NCBI GenBank assembly: GCA_026989145.1
Contig: JALSJU010000112.1
Coordinates: forward strand, 1 to 43,009
From: Thiotrichaceae bacterium
GTDB lineage: Bacteria > Pseudomonadota > Gammaproteobacteria > Thiotrichales > Thiotrichaceae
Direction: 5' to 3'
DNA: 43,009 nt
Shown here one piece after another: positions 17,966 to 26,855 of this stretch (the stretch's first letter is position 1; the number at the start of each line of letters is the position of its first letter). A model generated the notes under the pieces. That model worked only from the letters and a program-made list of their open reading frames with translations. It ran no database searches and was not told the DNA's origin. The translations under genes were made by a program, and so were the position numbers.

Positions 17966-18880
17966 ATGCTAATCATGACCAATCAAAAAAACTTTCGATT
18001 AGGAATATTCTTTGCTATCGCAGGCACGGCTTTATTTTCCCTAAAATCTATTTTTATTAAACTGGCTTTTCAAGAGGGTATAGATGCAACCACGTTTCTT
18101 GCGTTACGCATGATCATTGCGTTTCCTTTTTATGTGTTGGTGCTTCTTTACGCGATTAAAACACGTCCAGAAAAAGCCGCTTCATTTACTAGGAAAGATG
18201 GCTTAGCTATTTTTGGTCTGGGTTTTTTAGGCTATTATTTGGCGTCCTATTTGGACTTTGAAGGCCTATCCTATATTTCGGCACAGCTAGAGCGCTTAAC
18301 TTTATTTACTTATCCTATTATGGTGGCATTATTAAGTTGGTTCTTTTTTGCAGAAAAAATAACACTCAAAGTATTGGCTTCATTAGTGGTGAGTTATATT
18401 GGGGTGAGCTTTTTGTTTTTTAATGAGTCACCGGCAGGAACCTCACTGGTTGATGATAACGTCGCGTTAGGAACAGCCTTGGTAGCTATGGCGGCATTCA
18501 GTTTTTCTATTTATGTGATTTTCAGTAAAGCCTTTATTTCTCGATTAGGTAGTTTGATTTTTACCAGTGTTGCGATGTTATCCTCATTGGTCTTTATACT
18601 CATCCATTTTTTTGCAACACATACAATGAGTGACTTAAACGTGTCACCAAAACTGTGGGTTTTAGCTAGTTTATTAGCGGTATTTAGTACCTTGATCCCC
18701 AGTTTTTTTACTAGCGAGGCGATCAACCGAATTGGTGCAACACGTACCAGTATTATGGGGACATTAGGGCCAGTAATGACGATATTGTTGGCGGTTAATT
18801 TACTTGGCGAGCCTTTCGGTTGGGCACAAATTATTGGCCTTTTATTGGTACTTCTGGGTGTTAGCATATTGCGTAAGTAG
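17966..18880 (+). CDS. EamA/DMT-family transporter
   Basis: 304 aa from the ATG at 17966, which has AAGGAA six bases upstream; the frame extends to a GTG at 17906 but the extra residues are not hydrophobic or conserved-looking. Ten membrane helices form two EamA repeats: residues about 10-145 (with FFAIAGTALFSLKSIFIKLAF) and about 165-300 (with SFFTSEAINRIGATRTSIMGTLGPV). The second repeat carries the usual E-A-I-x-R-I-G-A signature. Such transporters export or exchange amino acids, nucleosides or other metabolites across the inner membrane; the substrate is not readable here. Confidence 0.88.
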   Translation: MLIMTNQKNFRLGIFFAIAGTALFSLKSIFIKLAFQEGIDATTFLALRMIIAFPFYVLVLLYAIKTRPEKAASFTRKDGLAIFGLGFLGYYLASYLDFEGLSYISAQLERLTLFTYPIMVALLSWFFFAEKITLKVLASLVVSYIGVSFLFFNESPAGTSLVDDNVALGTALVAMAAFSFSIYVIFSKAFISRLGSLIFTSVAMLSSLVFILIHFFATHTMSDLNVSPKLWVLASLLAVFSTLIPSFFTSEAINRIGATRTSIMGTLGPVMTILLAVNLLGEPFGWAQIIGLLLVLLGVSILRK

Positions 18881-18994
18881 CTTTAGTTAGCGCAGTTTAA
18901 CCAAATTATCAGCCTCTGTACTAAGCTCGCTTACATGCTTGATGCCGAAATTTGGTGTTGCTAGAATGTAGCTAGGTTATTCAGAGGTTCTTTA

Positions 18995-20863
18995 TTAATC
19001 GAGTGTAACCGTTTCAATTGCTTCTTTAGCGGCTTGTAAGTGTGGCTTTAGCATGTCTGTTAGCGGTTTTGGTTTGGATATATGGTAGCCTTGCCCATAG
19101 TCAACGCCCATTTCAGAAAGTATTTCAACAATTTCGGCATTTTCGACATACTCTGCAATCACCTTTAGGTTCATGGTGTGTCCGACTTGACTGATTGATT
19201 GTACCATCGCTTTGGCGACTTCATCTGTGGCTATGTTTTTAACAAAAATACCATCAATTTTCAGGTAGTCAACATCAAGTGTCCTTAAAAATCCATAAGA
19301 GCTCATACCTGTGCCAAAGTCGTCTAAGGAGAAGCTGCTGCCGAGCTCCTTCAAGCTTGCGATAAAGCTGTTTACTAGTTCTATATCTTCTACAGCTACT
19401 TGTTCTGTGATTTCAAAGCAGAGCATTTGAGGATCTACCTTAGAACGCTTTACTTCCTCAAGTACGTACTCAAGAAAGCGTGAGTCGTTAAGGCTTTGCC
19501 CAGATAAGTTAATCGCAAAGACTGGCAAGGGTGATTGTTTTGGTATCTTATTGATTTGGTTTAAAACGTTATGAACAACCCAGCGATCAATTGCCGGCAT
19601 CATAGAATAATATTCTGCAGCTGAAATAAATTCATCGGGAGAAATAAAGTTACCTTCCTCATCAAAAAGTCGAATTAATAGTTCATAATGTGAAAAGGGC
19701 TTTTTATACTCATCTGGTGTAAGTCGATGGATGGGCTGCGCATACATTTTAAATAAATTATTTTGAATTGCATTTTTAAGCACAATCACCCATTTTAGGT
19801 TACCTTCTTGCTCATTTCGTTTGTCTTTTTCTTCAATGTAAGCTGATACGCGGTTGCCACCTGTTTCACTCGCTAATCGACAGGCTCTTGTAGCTTCTGA
19901 TATCGCTCGTAAATGAGAGGTTGTTTGGCTATCGATGATAATAAAGCCGGCGCTGAGAGTTACAGGGTACTGTTTTCCTGCAGACATAAATTTATGATCA
20001 TTAACCGTATCGATTATGCCTTCGACGTCTTTAATGCAATTAGTGAGTTTACGGTCGCGAAATACTGCGGCAAAGGAGCTACCGCCCATTCTACCTGTAA
20101 AGTCTCTGTTTTTGACAACAAAGTTATCAATAATGCTCCCAACTGTAGTGATTAGAGAGTCACCGCCTGCATGTCCAATGGTTTCATTAAGTAGCTGGAA
20201 CTGATCAATGGAGAAATAAACCAGTACATGGCTAGCATTATGCTTATGTGCGTTATCAATAAGCTGTTTAACAGATGCCTCAAAGGAGCGACGGTTTAAC
20301 ATACGTGTTATAGCGTCATAGTTTTCTATATCAGATAACTTAGATTGTAAGGCTCTGGTTTCAGAAATGTTTTTTATCACTAAAAGTGATTGTGTTTCTT
20401 CAGGGTTAGTATTACTTTCTGGTGTTAAAGGAATATGATTCAATTTAATTGGGAAAGTTAGATTCGCAGATGTTTGTAGGATGCACTCCCTTTCTGATTC
20501 TTGTGCTTTACTGTCCAATATGTTTTGAAGTGTTGTAGATGTTTTAGTGTGTAATAGATTGAAGACTGATTCTTGGGGTCTCCCCATTACGCTGCGTAAC
20601 TTACAACCTAACATTCTTTCAGCTGCAGGATTTAAGTAAACAATCTTATTATCACTATTGAGTATAATTATTGTTTCGGGTAATAGTTTATAGGCGTCTT
20701 CGTGGCAATTGTATTGTGGCGTGCTCGGTGCAGGCACTTCAATGGGGGTGTTGAGTGCGGTGAGTAGATCTTTCTTTTTAAAATACATGACAACGATTGT
20801 GGCTACTAAGGAGAGCAACACAATGAATATTATGATGTCATAAAGGCTTATAGAATCAATCAC
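18995..20863 (-). CDS. membrane-anchored PAS-GGDEF-EAL protein, likely c-di-GMP phosphodiesterase
   Basis: 622 aa. One membrane helix (residues 8-28), a PAS domain (about 58-168), a GGDEF domain (about 178-345) and an EAL domain (about 360-612). The GGDEF signature is degenerate, MGGSSF at 259-264, and no RxxD inhibitory site is visible, so cyclase activity is unlikely. The EAL domain keeps Glu394 (in the variant ELLIRL), Asn452, Glu484, DDFGTG (514-519), Lys535, Glu571 and Gln591, the metal and catalytic set. It should hydrolyse c-di-GMP, with GGDEF perhaps as a GTP-sensing regulator. The gene stands alone and is followed downstream by no clear terminator. Confidence 0.92.
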   Translation of the reverse strand: MIDSISLYDIIIFIVLLSLVATIVVMYFKKKDLLTALNTPIEVPAPSTPQYNCHEDAYKLLPETIIILNSDNKIVYLNPAAERMLGCKLRSVMGRPQESVFNLLHTKTSTTLQNILDSKAQESERECILQTSANLTFPIKLNHIPLTPESNTNPEETQSLLVIKNISETRALQSKLSDIENYDAITRMLNRRSFEASVKQLIDNAHKHNASHVLVYFSIDQFQLLNETIGHAGGDSLITTVGSIIDNFVVKNRDFTGRMGGSSFAAVFRDRKLTNCIKDVEGIIDTVNDHKFMSAGKQYPVTLSAGFIIIDSQTTSHLRAISEATRACRLASETGGNRVSAYIEEKDKRNEQEGNLKWVIVLKNAIQNNLFKMYAQPIHRLTPDEYKKPFSHYELLIRLFDEEGNFISPDEFISAAEYYSMMPAIDRWVVHNVLNQINKIPKQSPLPVFAINLSGQSLNDSRFLEYVLEEVKRSKVDPQMLCFEITEQVAVEDIELVNSFIASLKELGSSFSLDDFGTGMSSYGFLRTLDVDYLKIDGIFVKNIATDEVAKAMVQSISQVGHTMNLKVIAEYVENAEIVEILSEMGVDYGQGYHISKPKPLTDMLKPHLQAAKEAIETVTLD

Positions 20864-20968
20864 GATTTTCCAGGTTCAGTTATTATTTAGTAGAGATAAA
20901 ATTTCTCAATGAGAATATTATTTTCTCATACTAAGTGTGAACTTTAGCTGAATATTATAAGGAGATTT

Positions 20969-21017
20969 TTACAGTCAATAAAAAAGCCACAAATTGTGGC
21001 TTTTTTATTGACTGTAA
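20969..21017. terminator. long bidirectional terminator hairpin downstream of rplS
   Basis: A 23-base perfect inverted repeat (20969-20991 and 20995-21017) around a three-base loop. The inner part GCCACA/TGTGGC is flanked by A6/T6 tracts, the classic terminator form on either strand, and the arms extend ten further bases beyond the T-tract. It ends the rpsP-rimM-trmD-rplS operon and could also insulate the promoter of the GGDEF/EAL gene. Confidence 0.9.
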
Positions 21018-21028
21018 GTTGTAGCGTT

Positions 21029-21373
21029 TTAAACTTTCTCTTTAATTCTCGCCGCTTTACCGGTTAGGCCGCGTAGGTAGTATAACTTTGCTCTACGTAC
21101 TGCACCTTTACGTTTAACTTCAATGCCTGCAATAGCATGGCTGTAAGTTTGGAATACACGCTCAACACCTTCACCGTAAGATATTTTTCGTACCGTAAAT
21201 GCAGAGTTAAGACCGCGGTTGCGAATAGCAATAACAACACCTTCAAAAACCTGAATACGCTCACGCTCACCCTCTTTAATTTTTAGTGAGACTGCAACCG
21301 TGTCGCCAGGGTTAAACTCAGGAATTTCCTTCGTCATTTGCTCAGCTTCTAATGCTTGAATAATTGTGCTCAT
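21029..21373 (-). CDS. rplS: 50S ribosomal protein L19
   Basis: 114 aa from the ATG at 21373 (residues begin MSTIIQALE). A longer in-frame extension to 21430 overlaps trmD and is not part of the protein. [32 protein letters not shown] and the C-terminal [18 protein letters not shown] are the L19 signatures. L19 sits at the 30S-50S interface. Last gene of the operon, twelve bases after trmD, with a GAGGA ribosome binding site in that gap. Confidence 0.97.
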   Translation of the reverse strand: MSTIIQALEAEQMTKEIPEFNPGDTVAVSLKIKEGERERIQVFEGVVIAIRNRGLNSAFTVRKISYGEGVERVFQTYSHAIAGIEVKRKGAVRRAKLYYLRGLTGKAARIKEKV

Positions 21374-21384
21374 AATTAAATCCT

Positions 21385-22191
21385 CTAAATATCTTTTTCG
21401 TGTTCTGGTAGAAATTGTTTCTGCAAACAATGCTCTTGTAAATATTCATCAAGCAATTTTTTATCATCATCGCTTAATGGTTTAATGTCTGTTGTCATTC
21501 TGGAGGCTGTTTCTTTAAGTAAATCAGGGCGACGTTGCCAAGTTTTACCTAAAGACTGCTTGCGTCTCCAGCGGGCTATTGATTTGTGATTTCCACTCAT
21601 CAAAACAGCGGGTACAGCTAAATTTTCTACAACTTCTGGTCTTGTATAATGTTCACAGTCTAACAAGTTTTCTGTAAAAGAATCCTGTAAAGCTGATTCA
21701 TTATGCCCTAAAGCCTCAGGCTGTAAGCGGGTAATAGCATCAATCATTACCATTGCACCAAGCTCACCGCCACTTAATACATAGTCTCCAAGTGACCATT
21801 CTTCGTCAACTTCGAGTTGGACTACGCGCTCGTCGATGCCTTCATAGCGACCGCAGATTAAAATTAAACCTTCGAGTTGCGACATTTCACGCACAGTGCT
21901 TTGGTCTAACTTTTTCCCTTGAGGACTAAGGTAAACGACCTTAGCCCCTTGAGGTGCTTGTTGCTTTGCATGACGTATTGTTTTTAGCAGTACGTCAGCT
22001 TTCATTACCATGCCGGGGCCACCGCCATAAGGGCGATCATCCACAGTTCGGTGTACATCTATGCTGTAATCACGTGGATTCCAGCAGTGTAAGTCAATCA
22101 AACCTCGATCTTTAGCACGACCAGTAATGCCAACTTTCGTAACGGCTTCAACTAACTCGGGTAGTAGTGTTATTACGTCAAAACGCATCAA
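21385..22191 (-). CDS. trmD: tRNA (guanine-N1)-methyltransferase
   Basis: 268 aa SPOUT methyltransferase. The trefoil-knot motifs are visible: [24 protein letters not shown] and [21 protein letters not shown], with [13 protein letters not shown] near the N-terminus. It methylates G37 of tRNAs reading CNN codons, preventing +1 frameshifting. It lies between rimM and rplS in the standard gammaproteobacterial order. A C-terminal tail past [10 protein letters not shown] is slightly longer than in the E. coli enzyme. Confidence 0.97.
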   Translation of the reverse strand: MMRFDVITLLPELVEAVTKVGITGRAKDRGLIDLHCWNPRDYSIDVHRTVDDRPYGGGPGMVMKADVLLKTIRHAKQQAPQGAKVVYLSPQGKKLDQSTVREMSQLEGLILICGRYEGIDERVVQLEVDEEWSLGDYVLSGGELGAMVMIDAITRLQPEALGHNESALQDSFTENLLDCEHYTRPEVVENLAVPAVLMSGNHKSIARWRRKQSLGKTWQRRPDLLKETASRMTTDIKPLSDDDKKLLDEYLQEHCLQKQFLPEHEKDI

Positions 22192-22202
22192 CTATTACCT
22201 TT

Positions 22203-22724
22203 TTAAAATTCCGGGTCCCAATCAACAATCATCAAGTCTGCATCGAGATCAATTGAAATGACAACATCACCCATGAGGTAAGGCACCATTCGTTCTTTCT
22301 TTTCTTTAGTTTCTTCTTTGATGGTTAATACGTTATTACTGCCGGTATTAAAAATCCAATCTATTTTACCGAGGCTTACGCCGTCGGTGGTTTCTACTTT
22401 TAAACCAATGAGGTCTTTCCAGTAGTATTTTCCTTCACTGAGTGGAGCAAGTTGATCTATGTGGATTGCAATTTGCGTACCTTTTAGTGCTTCAGCTTGT
22501 TCGCGCGTGTTAATACCATCTAACTGAGCGACAATATTTTTACCTTGCTTTCTGCCGTTTGTAACCTTAGTAGCTCGCCAAGCTTCACCTTTGCTTTGTA
22601 AAAACCACTGCTTGTAAGCAATAATCTTTTCTCTAGGCTCAGTATGCGAGAAAACTTTAACCCAGCCCTTTACACCTGATACGCCTGATATTTCACCAAG
22701 TAGTATATAGTCAGACTGGCTCAT
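22203..22724 (-). CDS. rimM: 16S rRNA processing protein RimM
   Basis: 173 aa. The N-terminal domain (ILLGEISGVSGVKGWVKVFSHTEP) and the C-terminal PRC-barrel (YYWKDLIGLKVETTDG, then VPYLMGDVV) match RimM. It binds ribosomal protein S19 and helps mature the 30S head. It is fourteen bases downstream of rpsP and eleven upstream of trmD. Confidence 0.96.
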   Translation of the reverse strand: MSQSDYILLGEISGVSGVKGWVKVFSHTEPREKIIAYKQWFLQSKGEAWRATKVTNGRKQGKNIVAQLDGINTREQAEALKGTQIAIHIDQLAPLSEGKYYWKDLIGLKVETTDGVSLGKIDWIFNTGSNNVLTIKEETKEKKERMVPYLMGDVVISIDLDADLMIVDWDPEF

Positions 22725-22738
22725 TGGCCTAAAGTCTA

Positions 22739-22996
22739 CTAAGCAGCGGCGGCTGTTTTAGCGGCATCTTTTAATAGGGTATTTACACGAGTTGAAAGCT
22801 GTGCGCCCTGTGCGATCCAATGGTCGATACGATCTTGTTTGAGTTCTAGACGAACTTCTTGACCTTTGGCGCGCGGGTTAAAAAAACCTAAACGTTCAAT
22901 ATAACCGCTGTCACGCGGTTTACGTGAATCAGTAACTACAATTTTGTAAAAAGGGCGTTTTTTAGAGCCGCCACGTGCCATGCGAATAGTAACCAT
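22739..22996 (-). CDS. rpsP: 30S ribosomal protein S16
   Basis: 85 aa, normal length. [20 protein letters not shown] and [18 protein letters not shown] are the S16 signatures. A TAGGAAAA ribosome binding site precedes the ATG. It is the first gene of the rpsP-rimM-trmD-rplS operon, whose promoter should lie in the 242-base gap upstream. Confidence 0.97.
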   Translation of the reverse strand: MVTIRMARGGSKKRPFYKIVVTDSRKPRDSGYIERLGFFNPRAKGQEVRLELKQDRIDHWIAQGAQLSTRVNTLLKDAAKTAAAA

Positions 22997-23238
22997 AATT
23001 TTTTCCTAATACGGCACTCTAACTGAGGAATGCCTAATGCTTTTAATAGTTTATTTTATCTACACTCGTTAAAAAATAAATTAACCAACAAGTATATTAT
23101 TGAGAGCTTTTAATTAATTAAAATTCAGCTCGTCAAATTAGTCGCGCAATTCTACGCTCTTTAAATAAAAAAGAAAGGGTCTTTTTTTATTTAATCAGAG
23201 CGATTAGTGAGCATTTTATGTTTAATTTACGTTTTTTG
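22997..23238. promoter_or_regulatory. intergenic region between ffh and rpsP with rpsP promoter candidate
   Basis: 242 bases between two leftward genes. A -10-like TATACT on the minus strand occupies 23091-23096, about 95 bases upstream of the rpsP ATG; no good -35 pairs with it. At 23163-23192 an AT-rich inverted repeat (AAATAAAAAAGA and complement around AAGGG) sits 47 bases past the ffh stop and may act as a weak terminator. No coding potential. Confidence 0.35.
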
Positions 23239-24618
23239 CTACATTCCAGGGAAACCACCACCGCCACCCATTCCAGGAGGCATTTGTCCTTTCATGCCGC
23301 GCATCATTTTTTTGAGGCCGCCACCTTTGAATTTTTTCATCATTTTGCTCATTTGTTTATGCTGTTTGAGCAAACGGTTAACATCCTGTATTTGTAAGCC
23401 AGATCCCGCCGCTATGCGTTTCTTGCGAGAGCCTTTAATAACAGCGGGAAAGCGTCTTTCTTGTGGTGTCATTGAGTTAATAATCGCTACCATGCGATCG
23501 ACTTCTTTATCACCTGCACCATCTTGCATCGCTTGTGACATTTTGCCCATGCCGGGCATCTTATCCATTAAACCACCCATGCCACCCATTTTTTTCATGG
23601 TAAGCATTTGCGAGCGTAAATCCTCTAAATCAAAGCCTTTGCCTTTATTGAGTTTCTTGGCTAGTTTTTGCGCATCTTTATGGTCAACTTTACGCTGCGC
23701 CTCTTCAACCAGTGAGAGAACATCACCCATGCCCAAAATGCGTGATGCCATACGGTCAGGATGAAAAGGTTCAAGCTCATCAATCTTCTCGCCTATACCG
23801 ATAAATTTAATCGGTTTGCCGGTAATTTCGCGCACTGATAATGCAGCGCCACCGCGCGCATCACCATCGGCCTTGGTGAGTACCACGCCAGTTAAGGGTA
23901 GGGCGTCGCCAAATGCTTTGGCGGTGTTGGCGGCATCTTGGCCTGTCATTGCATCTACAATAAACAGCGTTTCAACGGGTGTGACAGCATTGTGGATGGC
24001 TTTTATTTCATCCATCATTTCGGCATCAACGTGTAAACGACCTGCGGTATCGACTAATAACACATCAATATGTTTTTTCTTTGCAAAATCTAAAGCATGC
24101 TTGGCAATATCAACTGGGGTTTGGCCAATTTCGCTCTGAATGAAAGTTACATCAACTTGGTTGGCGAGTGTTTCAAGTTGTTTAATTGCGGCTGGTCGGT
24201 ATACGTCACAACTAACCATGGCGACGGATTTTTTCTCGCGCTCTTTGAGTAGTTTTGCAAGCTTTCCCGCGGTGGTCGTTTTACCTGCGCCTTGTAAACC
24301 TGCCATCAAAATGACAGCGGGAGGCTGGGCATTTAGTTCAAGCGTTTCATTCGCTTGCCCCATGATGTCAACTAACTCATCATTAACGATTTTTACTAAT
24401 ACTTGGCCTGGGGATAGGCTATTTAAAACCTCTTCACCGACAGCGCGCTGTTTAACTTTGTCGATAAAGGTGCGTACAACCGGAAGCGCAACATCGGCTT
24501 CAAGCAATGCCATGCGTACTTCACGCATCGCATCTTTAATATTTTCGTCAGTAAGGCGCGCCTGTCCTTTTAGCTTTTTGATAGTAGTGGAAAGGCGGTC
24601 GCTAAGATTCTCAAACAT
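23239..24618 (-). CDS. ffh: signal recognition particle GTPase Ffh
   Basis: 459 aa from the ATG at 24618 (MFENLSDRLSTTIKKL); the frame runs 18 codons further upstream without support. N domain with ALLEADVALPVV, then the G domain with GLQGAGKTTTAGKLA, DTAGRLHVD and TKADGDARGG, then a Met-rich M domain ending in a Gly/Met/Pro tail (MPPGMGGGGGFPGM). With 4.5S RNA it delivers nascent inner-membrane proteins to FtsY. Divergent from the ypjD-like gene with 101 bases between the start codons, so promoters for both sit there. Confidence 0.97.
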   Translation of the reverse strand: MFENLSDRLSTTIKKLKGQARLTDENIKDAMREVRMALLEADVALPVVRTFIDKVKQRAVGEEVLNSLSPGQVLVKIVNDELVDIMGQANETLELNAQPPAVILMAGLQGAGKTTTAGKLAKLLKEREKKSVAMVSCDVYRPAAIKQLETLANQVDVTFIQSEIGQTPVDIAKHALDFAKKKHIDVLLVDTAGRLHVDAEMMDEIKAIHNAVTPVETLFIVDAMTGQDAANTAKAFGDALPLTGVVLTKADGDARGGAALSVREITGKPIKFIGIGEKIDELEPFHPDRMASRILGMGDVLSLVEEAQRKVDHKDAQKLAKKLNKGKGFDLEDLRSQMLTMKKMGGMGGLMDKMPGMGKMSQAMQDGAGDKEVDRMVAIINSMTPQERRFPAVIKGSRKKRIAAGSGLQIQDVNRLLKQHKQMSKMMKKFKGGGLKKMMRGMKGQMPPGMGGGGGFPGM

Positions 24619-24677
24619 TTTTAAGGCTCTAGATAGGGTATAAAAGAAGAAAAGTATAACATTACCTTGCATTACTC

Positions 24678-24683
24678 TATAAT
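24678..24683 (+). promoter_or_regulatory. candidate -10 element for the ypjD-like gene
   Basis: A perfect TATAAT, 37 bases before the ATG at 24720, in the divergent gap with ffh. The hexamer 17 bases upstream (TATAAC) is a poor -35, so this is a suggestion only. Confidence 0.35.
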
Positions 24684-24719
24684 AAATTGACGTTAATTAA
24701 TTGAGAAAATACCCAAAAC

Positions 24720-25526
24720 ATGACTGCTTCATTATTGAGCACCGCTGCCGTTATTTTTTATCTTATCACTTGGTTGTTGATAAGGATGCGTGTACGTACT
24801 CAAATTAAATCAGGTCAAATCAAGCAATCAAAAATGTATTTGTTGTTTTGGGTGGTGGCTTTAGTGGTTCATCTGCTGGTGCTTCATTACCCTTTGTTAC
24901 TCGGTAAGCCGTTAAGTTTAAGCTTTTTCTCACTAGCCTCTTACGTCACTTGGTTTATTAGTTTAATTCTGTTTATTACTACCTTAGGTAGAAAGATAGA
25001 ATCATTGGCGCTTTTTGTTTTACCGTTTACCATGCTTACGATAATACTTGAGGTATTGCTAGGGCGTGAAAATGGACCCTTGATCGACATGAAAAGTGGT
25101 CTGGGCTTACATGTTTTCACTTCATTGTTGGCTTATAGCTTGCTGATGCTGGCATCTTTTCAGGCCCTATTATTGGCGTTTCAAAATAAACAACTACGCA
25201 CGCATAAAGTTTCTGGTCTGATGAAAAGCCTGCCGTCATTGGAGGATATGGAGCACTTACTGTTTCGCTTCATTAACATTGGCGTGGTGATTTTAAGTAT
25301 AGCTTTATTAATTGGTTTTTATTATTTAGAAAATCTCTTCGGCTCGCATATCGCGCACAAAACCATTCTTTCAATTATCTCTTGGTTTATTTTCAGTGGT
25401 TTATTGTTAGGGCGCTGGAAATACGGCTGGCGCGGACGTAAAGCGATTAACTTTACTTTAGTCGGCTTTGCGGTATTGATGTTGGCGTTTTTTGGTACTA
25501 AGTTTGTTCAAGAATTTGTTCTTTAG
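24720..25526 (+). CDS. YpjD-type cytochrome c assembly family (CcsA-like) membrane protein
   Basis: 268 aa with about eight membrane helices. The stretch GLHVFTSLLAYSLLMLASFQALLLAFQNKQL contains the conserved His and Leu-Ala-Tyr pattern of the CcsA/CcmC family, and the final helices with SIISWFIFSGLLLGRWKYGWRGRKAI complete the family domain. YpjD is found beside ffh and the CorB-like gene in many gammaproteobacteria, and this order is kept here. A direct role in heme handling has not been shown for it. The start follows ffh divergently; the next gene begins 15 bases after the stop. Confidence 0.88.
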   Translation: MTASLLSTAAVIFYLITWLLIRMRVRTQIKSGQIKQSKMYLLFWVVALVVHLLVLHYPLLLGKPLSLSFFSLASYVTWFISLILFITTLGRKIESLALFVLPFTMLTIILEVLLGRENGPLIDMKSGLGLHVFTSLLAYSLLMLASFQALLLAFQNKQLRTHKVSGLMKSLPSLEDMEHLLFRFINIGVVILSIALLIGFYYLENLFGSHIAHKTILSIISWFIFSGLLLGRWKYGWRGRKAINFTLVGFAVLMLAFFGTKFVQEFVL

Positions 25527-25541
25527 ATGTTTTATTAAGCC

Positions 25542-26855
25542 ATGAATATAAGTGAAATTTCGATAGCATGGTTATTCGTTCTACTGCTCATTTTATTTTT
25601 ATTTTCAGCGTTTTTTTCTGGCACCGAAACCGCTTTAATGGCACTTAATCGCTATAAACTCAAACACCTTGCTAAAAAAAATAAGGGGGCTCAATATGCG
25701 GTACAGTTGCTAGAAAAGCCTGATCGGCTTATCGGTGTCATTCTGCTGGGTAATAATTTGGTTAATATTATTATTACTCAGCTGGCGACTTATATCGGTT
25801 TTCGACTTGGTGGTAATGTCGGCGTAGCTATTGCAACTGGTGTACTAACTTTGTTGTTGCTGGTTTTTGCTGAAATCACACCAAAAACCATAGCCGCTTT
25901 AAAAGCTGAAAAAATTGCATTTCCTGCATCGTATGTTTATATCGTTTTATTAAAAATCGCTTACCCCTTGGTCTGGCTGATTAATTTATTTTCAAATGGC
26001 TTAATCCGTATGCTCGGTATAGACCCAAGTAAAAATGTGCTGCAATCACTCAACCATGAAGAGTTAAAGTCAGTGGTTAATGAAGCGGGAGGGTTAATTC
26101 CAGACAATCATCAAGATATGCTGTTGCGGGTGCTGGATATGGAAACTATCACCGTTGACGATATTATGATTCCTCGGATTGATATAAATGGTATCGACTT
26201 AGATGATGAATGGAATGATATAGAAGAACAAATTTTAAACAGTAATTTTACCCGTTTGATTATTTACAAAGGTGGCATTAATAATGTGCAAGGTTTTGTG
26301 CATTTGCGTAAACTTCTGCCGCTTTTTCATGATGATAAAATGGAACGAGAACATTTAGAAAACGCAATTCACCCCGCCTATTTTTCACCAGAAGGAATAG
26401 CGCTTACTCAGCAATTAATCAACTTTCAAGAAGATAAGCGTCGGATGGCTTTAGTGGTTGATGAGTACGGTGACGTGCAGGGCTTGGTCACACTGGAAGA
26501 TATTTTAGAAGAAATCGTTGGTCAATTTTCAACCTCTCCAGCAAACTTTGATTATGAAATCCGCACTCACGAAGATGGTAGTGTATGGGTGGATGGCGCT
26601 ATGCATATCCGCGATATTAATCGTCAACTTGGGCTACAACTTGATACAAGTGGGCCGAAAACGATTAATGGCTTAGTTACTGATTATTTAGGGCAGATTC
26701 CTGTGCCGGGTATTTCTCTGTTAGTTGACAATATCCCGATGGAAATTAGAAAAACTCAGAATAATGCGGTTAAAACACTCATCATTCATCCGACTATTAA
26801 TTATAAGAAGAGTAATCAGAAAAGTAACAGTAAGGAACAAAATGGCCAAAGTTAA
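25542..26855 (+). CDS. CorB/YfjD-type CNNM-CBS membrane protein (HlyC/CorC family)
   Basis: 437 aa. An N-terminal CNNM transmembrane domain (residues 1-190) carries FSAFFSGTETALMALNRYKL and GNNLVNIIITQLAT. A pair of CBS domains (about 205-335) holds DDIMIPRIDINGID and LVVDEYGDVQGLVTLEDILEEIVGQ. A C-terminal CorC_HlyC domain (about 350-425) follows. Relatives act in Mg2+ homeostasis, proposed as Mg2+/Na+ exchangers. The last fourteen bases overlap the start of radA, so the two are read on one message. Confidence 0.92.
   Translation: MNISEISIAWLFVLLLILFLFSAFFSGTETALMALNRYKLKHLAKKNKGAQYAVQLLEKPDRLIGVILLGNNLVNIIITQLATYIGFRLGGNVGVAIATGVLTLLLLVFAEITPKTIAALKAEKIAFPASYVYIVLLKIAYPLVWLINLFSNGLIRMLGIDPSKNVLQSLNHEELKSVVNEAGGLIPDNHQDMLLRVLDMETITVDDIMIPRIDINGIDLDDEWNDIEEQILNSNFTRLIIYKGGINNVQGFVHLRKLLPLFHDDKMEREHLENAIHPAYFSPEGIALTQQLINFQEDKRRMALVVDEYGDVQGLVTLEDILEEIVGQFSTSPANFDYEIRTHEDGSVWVDGAMHIRDINRQLGLQLDTSGPKTINGLVTDYLGQIPVPGISLLVDNIPMEIRKTQNNAVKTLIIHPTINYKKSNQKSNSKEQNGQS

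Noticed and set aside
18881-18994. Gap between the EamA transporter and the GGDEF/EAL gene as a terminator region
   Set aside because: The convergent gap shows only a long-range ACCAAATT/AAATTTGGT pairing and no hairpin with a T-tract.
23207-24643. Three rightward open frames of 107-185 codons antisense to ffh
   Set aside because: ffh is certain on the other strand; the frames are Pro/Ser/Cys-rich shadows of its codons.
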